Position numbers and translations under genes: made by a program. From Blasia pusilla (Eukaryota; Marchantiophyta; Marchantiopsida; Blasiales), in contig CM114275.1 of NCBI GenBank assembly GCA_050084515.1, forward strand, positions 18,848,001 through 18,912,000: 64,000 bases of DNA, read 5' to 3'. The notes beneath the pieces are model-generated. The model searched no databases. It was not told where the DNA came from and saw only the letters and a program-made list of their open reading frames with translations. This document shows, one piece after another, positions 22,500 through 33,737 of the stretch; the first letter of the stretch is position 1, and every line of letters begins with the position of its first letter.

Positions 22500-23930
22500 C
22501 GACAATGGAGTAGTCTTGGAGTACCTGTGTACTGGCAGCGTCGTGAGCACAATGGGTGCTAGAGAGTGGGATCGGATCCTACAGCAAGCCAGACGGTTCC
22601 GATGAGAGCGACACATGTGTTGCGAGTTTGGAAGGATGGTAGAGTGCGTGTAATGCCTCATCCTTTGCAAAGAGCACGTTTGGTGCGTCATGCCCACGAG
22701 GAGTTGGGTCATTTTTAAGTGAAGCGGACATATAGCTTACTCCATATACAATATTGGTGGCAAGGCATGCAGACTGACGTTCAATAATTTGTTGTTAGAT
22801 GTATGGTGTGTGATCGAGTCCGAGCATCGTTCAATGCTCCAACTCCACAGTTGCATCCACTTCCGATCATGGATCTAGGTTATAGATGGAGTTTGGATTT
22901 TGCAGGACCCTTACCTTTGACGGAGCGTCATAGTCGTTATGTGTTGGTGATGGTCAAGCACTTCTTGAAGTCGATAGAGTTGGTTGCATTGCCCGACAAA
23001 GCGAGTGAGGGAGTAGCGTATGCCTTCCTAGATTGAGGTTGCGTCATTACGGTGCACCAGCTGAGGTGTTGACAGACCAGGGTACAGAGTTCCGCGAGGA
23101 GTTTCAGGCCTTGTGTGATAAGGCATTGATCGACCACCACACCACTTTGCGAGATCATCCTAAGGCGGATGGGCTAGCGGAGAAGGTTGTTCAGACGGTG
23201 AAGAGAGGATTACGCAAGTATGGCTTGTAGAGAGGTTACCCTAGGAGATTAGGACCTTTAGTTGCCGTGGTTGGCGATGGGATACAGATTCTCAGGCAAG
23301 CATCCTTAGCGTCTTTCTCACTGTAGTGGCTACTTTATGGCTGAGAGCCACATTTACCTACGACCAATCGTCGAGATGTTGGTGAGGTGTTGAACCTTGA
23401 TGACCCTAATGTATGGATGCAAGCATGTTTGCAAAGGTCTGAGTTATTCCGCAGAGTGATGCCCATGGCATTTGAGAACTTAGGGATTGTGCAACATCGA
23501 GATACGTTGAGGTATGCGACTATTCAGAGAGGTGGTTATTGACCTACTATTCATAGGTTTCATCAGTATGTCTACTTGCAGAAGATGGCACCCACAATGT
23601 TGGATTTGACTACATGGCGCACAATCTTGAGGGTGCGTGAGATTTTGCCATCCGATGTTCTCTTATTGGAAGGTTATGATGGTATGGTTTGGAAGGACCA
23701 TGTGCGTAACTATGCGCCATGTCATCTTCCAAAAATTGATGGTACAGTTGATCCGAGCTTAGCAGTAGTTCCTGCAAGCATGCGATATATGTTGTGTGGT
23801 TCTGGCCGAGGTGGAGCCACGATGCTAGTCTGTGATGGATGTTCAAGGGATGGCATATGGCATGTCTGATGCCACCTCTCACTAGGGTTCCTCAAGGAGG
23901 ATGGATGTGTACTGGATGTACATAGAGGAT
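22500..23930 (+). pseudogene. Integrase and PHD finger (element B), decayed
   Basis: Fragments: zinc domain near 22670-22810 (HAHEELGHF..., then a stop, MVCDRV). First Asp block at 22860-22915 (WSLDFAGPLPL). Second Asp in LTDQGTEFREEF at 23067-23104. The catalytic Glu of the usual HPEADGLAE block is here Lys (HPKADGLAEKV, about 23158), so the integrase would be dead even without its stops. The GPY/F-like tail ends at CAPCHLPKIDGT. The PHD finger has CMLC and LVCDGC (with CMLC written YMLC here) and is broken by a frameshift near 23850 (GIWHV then stop). Confidence 0.8.
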
Positions 23931-24090
23931 GTAGTTCTAGATTCTAACTTGTGTTTATGACATGGATGACAAGAAGGCGACTAACGATGGGGCCACATGA
24001 GCACCCGGCCTTTTTGCTCTTAGCGTCGGAGAGATGTTTTTCATGGTAGGTAGGGATAGATGGCTATGTGGAGTTAGAGGGACCTAAACA

Positions 24091-24104
24091 CCAACTAGGG
24101 AGGC
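24091..24104 (+). promoter_or_regulatory. Candidate polypurine tract of element B
   Basis: CAACTAGGGAGGCG directly before B1, same position as in elements A and C. Confidence 0.5.
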
Positions 24105-24235
24105 GATTGGAGATATTTTGGTACTCCTCGTCTTGTTGTTTGGATGCCATGAGTTAGCATGGGATCGTGCGTGTTTGTATGTATGTTCGATGATAGCGAT
24201 GTATGTTGTATAGCGATGTGTATGCGCACGAGAAC
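24105..24235 (+). repeat. B1 repeat of element B
   Basis: Begins ATTGGAGATATTTTGG and ends GCGCACGAGAAC before TGTCACATC of A2. Near copy of B2 at 24751-24879 (both contain GTTTGGATGCCATGAGTTAG). Confidence 0.88.
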
Positions 24236-24750
24236 TGTCACATCTTTTAGGATAGATCGGCGAGATCAAGTAGAGCGTCTTCGAAGATACTGGAAGACAG
24301 CCTCATGAGGTCGAGGATGACCTGATGAGGCCACGGGGTAATGTGAGAGAGCAGGTTTCCCCTTCGTTTCGGCTCATTTGGAGCCATATATATAAGCTTA
24401 TTTTTTCATGTAAGTTTCCGTTTGGAGTATAATTGACTTTCCACTTTGGGAAGTGGCCCTTGACCCGCTATAGCATGTCAAGAGCCAAGGAGGTGATCTA
24501 CAAGCATAGGTTAGCGATGAGAGAGCTTGGGAGAGGGAAAGGGGTATACCTCCAAGAGAGAGAGCTTGAGAGGTCATTCTCTCTTTGTTGAACATCTTGG
24601 CACGAGGCGGCGGAGCTATGGTCCATTGCCTTGTGAATGTAACCCAAGCTTCTCATTAGGAGAGTGTGTTTGGTTTGACATTGAGAGAGACATGTGGGAG
24701 TGCATACATGTGAGAGCTATGGTGTTGTGAGAGAGATCTATTTCATTTTA
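24236..24750 (+). repeat. A2 repeat of element B
   Basis: Starts TGTCACATCTTTTAGG and ends TTTCATTTTA. Collinear with the A1 and A2 units of element A (CAAGAGCCAAGGAGGTGA; GTAACCCAAGC). Confidence 0.85.
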
Positions 24751-24879
24751 CTGGAGAAATTTTGTTAGTCCTCGTCTCGTTGTTTGGATGCCATGAGTTA
24801 GCATGGGATCGTGCATATTTGTGTGTATGTTCGATGACAACGATATATGTTATGTAGTGATGTGCATGCGCACGACACA
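24751..24879 (+). repeat. B2 repeat of element B
   Basis: Begins CTGGAGAAATTTTG and ends GCGCACGACACA. The element ends here; unrelated AT-rich DNA follows. Confidence 0.85.
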
Positions 24880-25745
24880 TTTATTTCCTAAGAATAACTT
24901 CATTGCTCTTAGAAGAGACTTTCCTCACATAAGGATCCTTTATCTCAATTGGTAACATAAATATTATTTCCTTCTACATTAGAATTTGAGGACTCATGAA
25001 ATATTTGAATATGTTTCAAAAGCTCAACATCCCAAACTATTTAAGATAATTGTATGTATTTTTGTAAGATGATACGAAATATTCTCCATGAAGGAAACAA
25101 TGTTATTTCAAAATAACATTTGTGCATTTACTTCAATACCATTTCATAATTCTCAATACAAAATTAAAGTGAAGGAGAGATAGACAAAGAGAGAAAAATA
25201 GAAGCATTCAACATGAAAGACTTCGTAAGGAGTTTTTGAAAAAAATATGGTAGTATGAGTATGAGTAGGGAGGTAAGGAGTTGGAGGAGATCAATGATAT
25301 CTCTATGTAAAGAGATATAGATAGAGGGACCCTCTCTAACGATTCAAGGTGGCCCCATCAATACTTACCTTGTTACATCTTTCATAGTATATTCGGATGC
25401 TTTCCATTGGCAACAGTCTCTGACCCGCTACACCAAAACTTGCATCAAGGAGAATAAGAGGATGGAGCATGTCACTCTACTCCAACCCTACAAGGACAGC
25501 AAAACCTTGAAACAGGCCATGGAATGCCAAGAAGAAATTCATGGATGATGGAGGAAACATGCGATTGAGGGGAAGTACAAAGAGTTATGCTCTTGGTTGA
25601 GTTGGTGGACTGTACAAATGAGACAATGGGGAAAATTCATGCGCGAGGTGAGCTCACTAATTTCTCTCGCTGAAAATTGTTTAAAGAGTTACAGCTAAAG
25701 GTGAGAAGCGTGGGCACTATAGGGATTTCAAACCGAAGAAACCAA
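24880..25745. other. Geneless AT-rich spacer
   Basis: I see no coding sequence or recognisable repeat in this stretch. Confidence 0.6.
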
Positions 25746-26091
25746 GCAACTTGTCGGATGCGACAGGTTGCCTCCCTGAGTGTTCAACCCGTCGCTTACC
25801 GACGGGTAGCCTGAGTGTGCAACCAGTCGGAACCCGACAGGTTGCAAGTCGCATGACCAAATTTACTTGCAACCCGTCGGAATCAGACGGGTTGACGGGT
25901 TGCATGAGAGTGCAACCAGTCGGAAAAGCACGGGTTGCAAGTCGCATGGCCAAATTTACTTGCAACCCGTCGAAATCCTACGGGTTGCACTAGGTGGTTC
26001 CTGGGTGTTGCAATGCATCGGAAACCAACGAGTTATAGAGTCATTCATGGGATGCCTCCGACTTGCAACCCGTCTGGTTTCGACAGGTAGC
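25746..26091. repeat. Array of eight palindromic GCAACCCGTC repeats
   Basis: Units at 25746-25771, 25784-25810, 25819-25845, 25869-25903, 25912-25938, 25962-25988, about 26010-26036 and 26065-26091. Two longer blocks also repeat CAAGTCGCATGACCAAATTT (about 25844 and 25937). Arms are about 11-12 bp around 2-5 bp centres. The arms covary imperfectly, as expected for decayed binding sites. Confidence 0.85.
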
Positions 26092-26420
26092 TTTTTTCTT
26101 TGCTCATAGAGCTATTTTGGTTCCCTTCTCACAGTGTCGTTGTTGCAAGGATTGAACATTCATGAAAATGCCCTCTGCCCCAACACAAGTGGAGCAAAAA
26201 GTGTTCATTCCTCGTGGAGGTCGTCACAAGCATGCCAAAGAATTTCACTTGTGGAGGCATGCCAACAAGACCAGGAAAGAGCAATGCTACAGTCTGCAGC
26301 ATCCCATATCTTCCTCACAAAAGGCATAACAAAAGGAAGGGGGCCTTTGATCTATGAGCTCTATGTCAGGGCGACTGTGAGATTGGGTGATGAGAAACTC
26401 TATGTGTAAGCCTTCAATCG

Positions 26421-27630
26421 GTGCGTAGCAGGAACTCCCCTCAAGCAAGACGTACACATTGGTGGGGATTTTGTGGGCGCGTTTCAAGACATCCCATACA
26501 AATGGTGGTAGAGCAGTCCGAGCGAGACTCGTGGAGACCAGATAAGTATCTTGACTTCAGGCAGGTGAAGAGGCAGCATCGAAAAACGAATCCGGTGATT
26601 GATTTGGATGAGGAAATTACGCTGCCCAGGTATTCGGGGACCCCGGATTGCTCCCAAATCCGTGATGGAGTAACTTCTCCAAAATCAGTGAATGTTTTAT
26701 TTCAAAAGCCCTCCGTTGCTGGAAGTTCGCAACATCCGGTCGCTTGGGTGGTTCAACAATATGGGATTCCGGTCATGGAGGTGGATTGCAACTTGAAACG
26801 GTGGCATATATCTTGGAGAAACCTTTGACGTGGACCCACTTGCAGGGCAGGGCAGGATCTGATGGCATTAGGAGAGCATGCGGCACTTTCCCAAATAAGA
26901 AGTGTACAAGGACTCGACGACCACTTTCGGGGTTTTGGGGACTCAAAACCTTTGATTGTTTCACAAGGACCGGGGATCAATTGAAGTACTTCTTCTGCCC
27001 AAATGAATCTTGCGCTTTCTGCAAGTCTGCCATTAGAGCTCCGGAGAATACCCTCACGATTTGGCCCATCGCCGCAAGTACGAATTGCACTCAAGACGAA
27101 GTGGACAATCTTACAAGTGCCGGTTTCAGACTCATAGACGGAGGAAGTTCAGAGCATGTTTGCATTACAGAGACCTCCGCATTTTGTATTCAACCCAAGA
27201 TTGACATCAACATATACCCGGAGAAGGTGGATGATCTCAATCCACTATTTCTGTTTGAGTCTAGAAATTGGGTGAAGAGAAACAGAATGTGTAGGCCAAC
27301 GGTGGAGAGAGCAAAGCAAATTGCATCACCTCAAGAGGCAAAAATGAGATCATCGCCACAAAAGATGTCCACAGTGGCAATGGAATAGGAAGGATGTATT
27401 GGATTAGGAACAACACTGTAAATTCAAGTGTCACAGGGGTGTATGTGGTGCACATCTGTTGCTTTCCCACATGTTCATGTGATGACTTTGTCCAAAGAGA
27501 GACAAGTGGCAAAAGGTATTTCTCTTGTAAGCACATGTACTATGTGTTTCTTGTAGTTTTAAGAGAGTCGGAGGTAGGAGTAGGAATCCACCAACCAATT
27601 CTGTCTCTCAAAGAAGTGCGAAGTATTTGA
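26421..27630 (+). pseudogene. Transposase-like protein with C-terminal SWIM zinc finger, frameshifted
   Basis: Two main frames, 26421-26828 and 26744-27388, then a shifted frame to 27630. The second includes FFCPNESCAFCKSAI, a possible Cys cluster. The last reads CSCDDFVQRETSGKRYFSCKH, the C-X-C-X15-C-X-H SWIM pattern, just after MYWIRNNTVNSS. No DDE catalytic core is recognisable in what remains. The protein is probably the DNA-binding and C-terminal portion of a transposase. I cannot name the family. Confidence 0.55.
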
Positions 27631-27851
27631 AAGAAAACCACTTTGAGGATGCAAAATGAGGTTTTAGACTGTACTTTCATTTTTCCAGAACCTTCACTTT
27701 GAGCTTGAACTCTATTCAACCTAGGGAAAATGATATATTTTTTCCAGACCTTGGATGGAAAAAGTGATTGGTTCCACACTTATGATTCCACTGATTTTTC
27801 AGTTTTCTAAATTTTGTGCAATTTGCAACTCGTCGGACTCAGAGGGGTTGC

Positions 27852-28106
27852 CAAAATGTGGAAGAGGAAAAAAAATTGTGGGAGTGCTTAAGAACTAAGC
27901 AGAAAAGTGCAAAAAAAATCACACAAAAAGTTTCCTCTCTTCAACCCAACGGAAACTATCTTCAAATCACAGGAAACTCTCTTCAAAAAAAAATATCTCT
28001 TTCGGTTGAAGGTAGTTTTCTCTCTCCTCTCTCCTCTCTCCTCTCTTCCTCTCTCCTCTTTCCTCTCTTCCTCTCTTCCTCTCGTTCTCTCCTCTTACCG
28101 CACCTC
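27852..28106. repeat. CT-rich low-complexity tract
   Basis: Purine-rich first, then repeated ctctcctctctcctctcttcctct from about 28019 to 28095. No gene seen. Confidence 0.8.
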
Positions 28107-28150
28107 TTCCGCTTGGCACCTATATGGTGTTGTTTGGTTATGAGGGTCGC
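28107..28150 (-). mobile_element. Fragment of the LTR family seen as a solo LTR at 14139-14988
   Basis: CTTCCGCTTGGCACC followed by TATGGTGTTGTTTGGTTATG matches 14941-14980 with few changes, and ends gcgaca like the LTR terminus. Confidence 0.75.
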
Positions 28151-28492
28151 GACAATGTTAGAGATATCGATATGAGCTTGAGGGGGAGTATTGAAGATTG
28201 AGTTACAGCCAAGCTTATGAGACACTTGAACTGCTACATTTGGTACTCACACGAAGTAGGGAATTTTAATCTTGGTTAGTCAGTTAAGCACGATTAACTC
28301 ACTAACTATGGTTAGTTAATCACAGTTAGTCTAACTTGAGACTATGGTTAAGATTAGGGATAGGGTTTCTTGTACATACCCTATATAATTAAGAAGGGGA
28401 CCAACCTCCACTAATTGCAAAATTTTGCTCTCCATGGTGGTATGTGAGTGAGCCGTTTCCCACCAATTATGCTTATTTAGCAGTTTTCTACA
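28151..28492 (+). mobile_element. Ty1/copia 3' end plus LTR, copy 1
   Basis: The polypurine-like tract GAGCTTGAGGGGGAG (ending 28188) is followed by an LTR that starts TGAAGATTGAGTTAC (28192) and ends TTTTCTACA (28492), about 300 bp. It matches copy 2 at 28804-29103. Because a pol 3' end precedes it, this is the 3' LTR of one element, not the 5' LTR of copy 2. Confidence 0.85.
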
Positions 28493-28689
28493 CCACCATG
28501 CAGTCCCTGCACGTTGAGCCCGCCCAATGGGAGCCAAACCCGCCTTGTGGACCTGGTTACGGGCCACGTAACGGATGTAGGCTCCATCTGCCCCGGTCTA
28601 CGCAGAAGACTTAAATGCATGCTTGGATACGAGTCGGGCATGTCCGTTGACATGTTCAGAGTTGTCTGTTTTTTTACAACCTTGATAGG
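28493..28689. other. Short spacer between the two copia ends
   Basis: Contains GC-richer sequence ending in a frame that joins the copia pol tail. Origin not recognised. Confidence 0.4.
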
Positions 28690-28815
28690 TACAAATCAGC
28701 AAATTATTGATATCTTTACAAAGGCATTGTCTAGATATAAGTTTGAGATGTTTAGAAACAATTTAGGTGGTAGAGATATCAATATAAGCTTAAGGGGGAG
28801 TATTGAAGACTGAGT
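28690..28815 (+). pseudogene. C-terminal end of Ty1/copia Pol (RNase H tail)
   Basis: TNQQIIDIFTKALSRYKF, then EMFRNNLGG, is the conserved end of copia RNase H. It is followed by the AAGCTTAAGGGGGAG tract and the LTR. Confidence 0.88.
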
Positions 28816-29103
28816 TATAGTCAAGCTCATCGGACATCCAAATTACCATATTTGGTATTCACACAAAGCGTAATCTTGGTTAGTCAGTTAAACACGATTC
28901 TCTTAATTTGGGTTAATTAATCACAGTTAGTTTAACTCAAGACTATGGTTAGGATTAGGATTATGGTTGATTGTACCCTAAATAATTGAAACAGGGACCA
29001 ACCTCCACTCATTATCTCATTGCAAAATTTCATTCTCCATGGTAGTGTATGAGTGTGAGAGTCATATTCTACCAATTATGCTTCTTCGACAATTTTCTAT
29101 ACA
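28804..29103 (+). mobile_element. Ty1/copia LTR, copy 2
   Basis: TGAAGACTGAGTTATAG...TTTTCTATACA, 300 bp. Shares TAATCTTGGTTAGTCAGTTAA and GGGACCAACCTCCACT with copy 1. Confidence 0.85.
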
Positions 29104-29109
29104 TGGTTC

Positions 29110-31410
29110 ATATCATGTGGATCATTAAATCCAAATGTACCATGTATGGATAAGGAAACAAAAAAATGTACGGAAGGCTATCCTAAAGCTTTTGTAAGCA
29201 ACAATACGGAAACGGAAGATGGTTACCCGATCTATCACAACTAAGGATCTTTTCACCTTGGCTTATCATTATTATTATTTTAAGTCATATAATGTGGATG
29301 TATTCATGATTTGTTTTTATGTTTTCGTAGATTGGAGAATGGGAGGGTAATAGCTAAGCACGAACATTCATTGGATAATCATTGGGTCTTGCCCTACTAT
29401 CTTATGTTATGCATCCTCTTTGAAAATCACATTAATTTAGAGATCACAAGTAGTGTTTCTATCGTGAAGTACTTATATAAATATGTATATAAGGGGTCCG
29501 ATGCGATGATATTTAAGTTGTCAAAAGATATGGATACATCCAATGCAATGGATGTCATTGAAACAACATCATATCTTAATACGAGGTATCATGATTTTTT
29601 TGTTGAATTATATTTTATTTATAAGTTACAATTTTTTCATTCTCCTTAATTAAATATTTGGCATTATTCTCCCACATATATATCATCTCCGAGGCATGTT
29701 GGCAATCTTCAAGTTTAGTCTACTTGCTAAACTTCCAAGTACTGTGCGATTAACAATTCATCTCCCAAAGCAACAAACGCTCTACTTCAATGATGTTGAT
29801 GCCCCTGAAGATGTTTTGCAACTTTAACACAATGATTTGCAACTAATGTATTTGACTCCAAATCCCGATAATATCTATATATAGATTTTCCTTTATATTC
29901 TCGTTGGACTAAAAAGACATGATTGTGGTCATCCTATTGGTCGCTTATACCTTACTCATTCAGATGAATACTTGAAAGTTGATTATATTTTTTTGGTGTA
30001 CATTTGATTTTGCTTTTATATTCCACCTTCTAAAGTGAGTGAATTATCGTGGAAAGGAATAAACTAATTTATTTCACTTATCCATATGTGAAGGAAAACG
30101 TCATTGGTTGAGATTACTCCTCCATAATGTTCGAGGAGCAATTACATACAAATATTTGAGAATTGTTCATGGAAGATTATATCCAACATTCAAGGAGGTT
30201 GTTATCCAATTGGGACTTCTTGAGGATGATAGGGAAGTGTTCTCTTGCTTTGAAGAAGCTTATATAATCCGTATTATATAAGTTCTTCATTTCGCCGTCT
30301 ATTTGCAATTATTCTAGCTTACAACAGACGAGCTTAATCATCTACACCATGGAGTCAATTCTTGGTTCCATCAATAGATTATCTCTTATATAAACGACGT
30401 GAGATGAGAAATCATCATTGTCACTCCTTAAATAATCCATTTCCTTTCTAATAGTATCTGCTATTGAAGAAACTAACCATGATTTGGATATTTTTCGAAA
30501 ACTTTGTCATTGCAAAAAACACGAATTCCTAATCTTCCTATTAATGATGCTTTGATTAATACTGCATTGTTGGAAGTCTATTGTTACTTACAAGATCAAG
30601 GAAAGAGACTTCTTAACTTTCCTGACATACCCCAAGCTAATTTCCAAAGCCTTTGTTCACATTCATATTTGGAGGAACAAGAGCTATTTAATTATATTTA
30701 TGAATTATTTGAGCGAGTACAATTTGGAGAATCGTGTCTAAATGAAGGATAACGTGTTGTTTGAAATGTTATACACGATGAGCTTGATAAATATGCTTGA
30801 ATATTCCACCATTTCCAAAAGTTTTTTTCATCAATGGTCCTAGTGGAACGAGAAAGACATATTTATAGAATTTTCTCCTTGCAAGTGTAATGAGTGCAAG
30901 AAGTATAGTTTTGGCATTAGCATCATCCGGAATAGCTGAACTATTGTTAGATTGAGGACGTACTACCCATTCACGCTTCAAGATCCCTTTCAATCTTCAT
31001 GAGAGATCTACTTGTAATTAAATGTCTTTACCCCCTTTACGTCCAATTCTATCAATACATAAAATCCCATAACTCCAAGTATTGAAAAATCTAGTTTACT
31101 TCTCCGTGTCATTTTTAGTTTATCAGTCAAATAAGCACGCTTAATTTGTGATATGATGCTCATTATATTAGACGAAGCCCATATGTCTCATCGTCATGCA
31201 TTCGAGGTCGTGAATTCCACTTTGTAAGATAGTATGGCAGTGATCTTTGATGATCTAGGAGAAATACAATTTGGTGGAAAATCATGACATTTGGTTGTGA
31301 CTTTTGTCAAGTTTTGTATGTTGTTCATTGTGGGGATTGTTCGCGAATCGTCCAAGGTTATCTCTTTGGTCAAAAATTGGAAGGTCATTTGAACATCCAA
31401 CAACAATTTT
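29110..31410 (+). mobile_element. Decayed Helitron Rep/helicase
   Basis: Ordered Helitron blocks with many stops and shifts: CMDKETKKCTEGYPKAFVS (29140), NGRVIAKHEHSLDN and VSIVKYLYKYVYKGSDA (29339-29500), LGLLEDDREVFSCFEEA (30210-30260), PINDALINTALLEV (30530), Walker A FFINGPSGTRKTYL (about 30825; the usual GTGKT has Arg for Gly), LALASSGIAELLLD, and LILDEAHMSHRHAFE (31160-31205, Walker B). The upstream copia LTR abuts the Rep region. The Helitron 5' TC and 3' CTRR hairpin ends were not located. Confidence 0.88.
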
Positions 31411-33737
31411 TTATTGATTGATCATTGGAAATGGAAGAGGGTCGTTTACTTTTGCGCTCTCATTTGGGAAAAGATTTCATATAATTGCCATCTTGAACAC
31501 AATTTGTTTTAACAACATAAATAGCGATTTAAAAAACAAAACTTTTGACCATCTTACTAGTACCTTCGGTTCGAGATACTGGCGCGATCGCGAGGCGGAT
31601 GTTTGCTTTCCGTGAATCCACTTCGGTCGAGGCGCCATGCAAAATACAATATTTTGAACGACAGTTGAACACGTGTCGATGAATGGGGAGTTTTATGTGA
31701 GAGGTGAATTCTCATTCGTGAAAACCCATTGGGACAGGGCTTTCCATGTCTGATCCGAGAAGACGATAAGGGGAATTACGAGGGAGGGATGATAGTTTCG
31801 CACCTTATCCAGTCTGCTCGCTGGCGTTGGTTGGGATCACGACGTGGCTTTCCTGTCCCTTGCCTACTTTCTTGCATGTCGATGTTTGCGACGAAGTCGT
31901 CACCGACCGGATCTTTCGGTGGGCGAATGAGTTCTATACATTCATCGAAAGCCTCCGCTTTAGGTAGTTTTGGATTTGTAGGGTCCTGTGAGGTTTTTGG
32001 ATTCGGAGGGTGATAGGATTTGAGCCCAAGAGGCTATCAACTCTTCTTCGTTTGCGTACAATCGATTGTCTACGGTCCTCTCATCTTAACGATTTCCACT
32101 GTTATGCAGGAGTAACTTCTGTCGCAGTGGACTTGCCTATCATGAACGCTTTCACTTCGTAGTTTTTCCCTTCGAGGTACATACTCTGCTTCGATTGACT
32201 TGCGAAGATTGGTCAAAACTTGCGCACACAGCAAGTTCCGTCGACCACGGCCGGATAGACCCCCATTTTTTAGCGTATTGGTGAGACGAGTTGCAGCTAT
32301 GTCCCGAGTGGACATAGCTGCAACTTTCTAGAACGTCATCACACATTTGCATGCTGATCGCTGCAAATAATTATTGTCTAGAATAGATGACAATGCCCAC
32401 TCTTGGAGAAGATTAGATCTCTCCCGTCTATTTGCCATTTGAATACAATCTTTCTTTTCGTGGTAAATTTTCCAAAAGACGCTCTTTGGTTTGCAACATA
32501 TTTTTCTACCTTGAAACATTATTTTACTAATTCCTGCCTTTATAGCTCATTTAGAAATTTGCCATATCATCCACACTTCGGAATTTAAACACTATTTGAA
32601 ATGGCCAAGGTGCAGAGAAGATATTAATAAGTCTCAGAAAGTCTTATCTTTTGCAATGTGCAGAAAAAATATATCTTTTTGACAATGCATAACAATTTTA
32701 TTTGTCAATGTCTCTTGGATTCTAAATGTACACTACGTCAGTTACCATGTCATTTGCCTCATAAAAAATTACTCTCAACTCCTTTCTCGAAGACCTACTT
32801 CATAAAATGTGTAGTATCATCACGAAGGAAAATTCTCTCCACAGGATCATTCCTGTGAGATGTTCCCTGAATTATGTAGGCAAAGCCAATGGGCAAATAA
32901 ATTACCACTCTGCTCTTCGTAAATTACCGCCATATGATTTCGAAAAGTCATCTTAGCCGCAACGACTTAGATTAGAGGCGAGGTGACTTGGATGGACGCA
33001 GAAATTTCTCATAGAGAACATGTGCCGTGGTTGGGAGGTGGGCCAGACAAACCATAGCTTCGTGCTTGATAGTAATCCACAAAATCTTTCCCACAGTCGC
33101 TGTTTTTTCAATATTGGGCTAATAACTAATGTAGTAGAATTTAAGCTGCTGTTTGCGAAAATACAAACTCTCCCTTTCCGTACTTCGAGTCCACCGAGTC
33201 AGCCGATTCTTCCGACCTGGATCAAAAAAGCCAACATGACGTTTCGGCTTTAGGTATACGTTTTGCAGTAGTCTACCTATTTTAACGAGCGTTTGACAAG
33301 AACGATACTTGCACACGATCCTAGCAACCACATTTCTTTCGTAATCATGAGCTGGTTACATCCAAGCTAAAATCATTTTCAAAATCCAGTCAAATTCTCG
33401 ATATGGACAATCTCGGTGATTATGGTCTACTATCCATTGCGGAACAGATGAAACGTACGCATCCAAAGATTCCAATCACGCGCGAAGAATCCATCAAGAA
33501 AATTTCCCAACAGCGTTTGCCTATTGCTTATATGTACCAAACCTCCTTCTCACATACGGAACAAAATCTCACCTTAGTTGTCGGAGGGTCATAATTCCCG
33601 TCGCATGAGATCCTTCAGCTGGCACGCCAGATTCCTGTAGACCGCGACAGTCAGAACAATGTCCCGATACGTATCTATTAAAGTTTTGTTACGTCAAAAG
33701 ATTAGAACGATCTTTCCGGATAGACAAAAAGGCACAC
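31411..33737. other. Unassigned region between the Helitron and the LRR paralogue
   Basis: Several short frames. A minus-strand frame with ordinary protein composition reads YANEEELIASWAQILSPSES near 32040-31980, and an overlapping one reads KAEAFDECIELIRPP near 31960-31900. These might be exons of an unknown gene, but there is no match I can name. The missing 3' exons of the LRR paralogue were looked for here and not found. Confidence 0.4.

Larger units (their letters stand above)
22273..24879 (+). mobile_element. Retroelement B: 3' fragment of subfamily A/B
   Basis: Starts in the RNase H tail (GATGTAGATGGTTTGAGCCG corresponds to DADGLSR) directly after the CACTA end. It runs through the integrase and PHD finger to B1-A2-B2. 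Plus strand, opposite to element A. Everything upstream (gag to RT) is missing. It provides a third independent copy of the unusual B1-A2-B2 end. Confidence 0.88.
25746..27851 (+). mobile_element. SWIM-domain DNA transposon bounded by palindromic subterminal repeats
   Basis: Eight imperfect palindromes of the form GCAACCCGTCGG-N-CCGACGGGTTGC crowd the left side (25746-26091) and one related copy (GCAACTCGTCGGACTCAGAG...) sits on the right (27825-27851). Between them lie frames ending in a SWIM zinc finger, a domain found in MULE-type and some other plant transposases. Exact termini, terminal inverted repeats and target-site duplications were not found, so the boundaries are approximate and the superfamily is unresolved. 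Confidence 0.6.

Noticed and set aside
25746-26091. CRISPR-like array
   Set aside because: Units are irregularly spaced, imperfect palindromes in plant DNA beside a transposase gene; spacers are not of uniform length.
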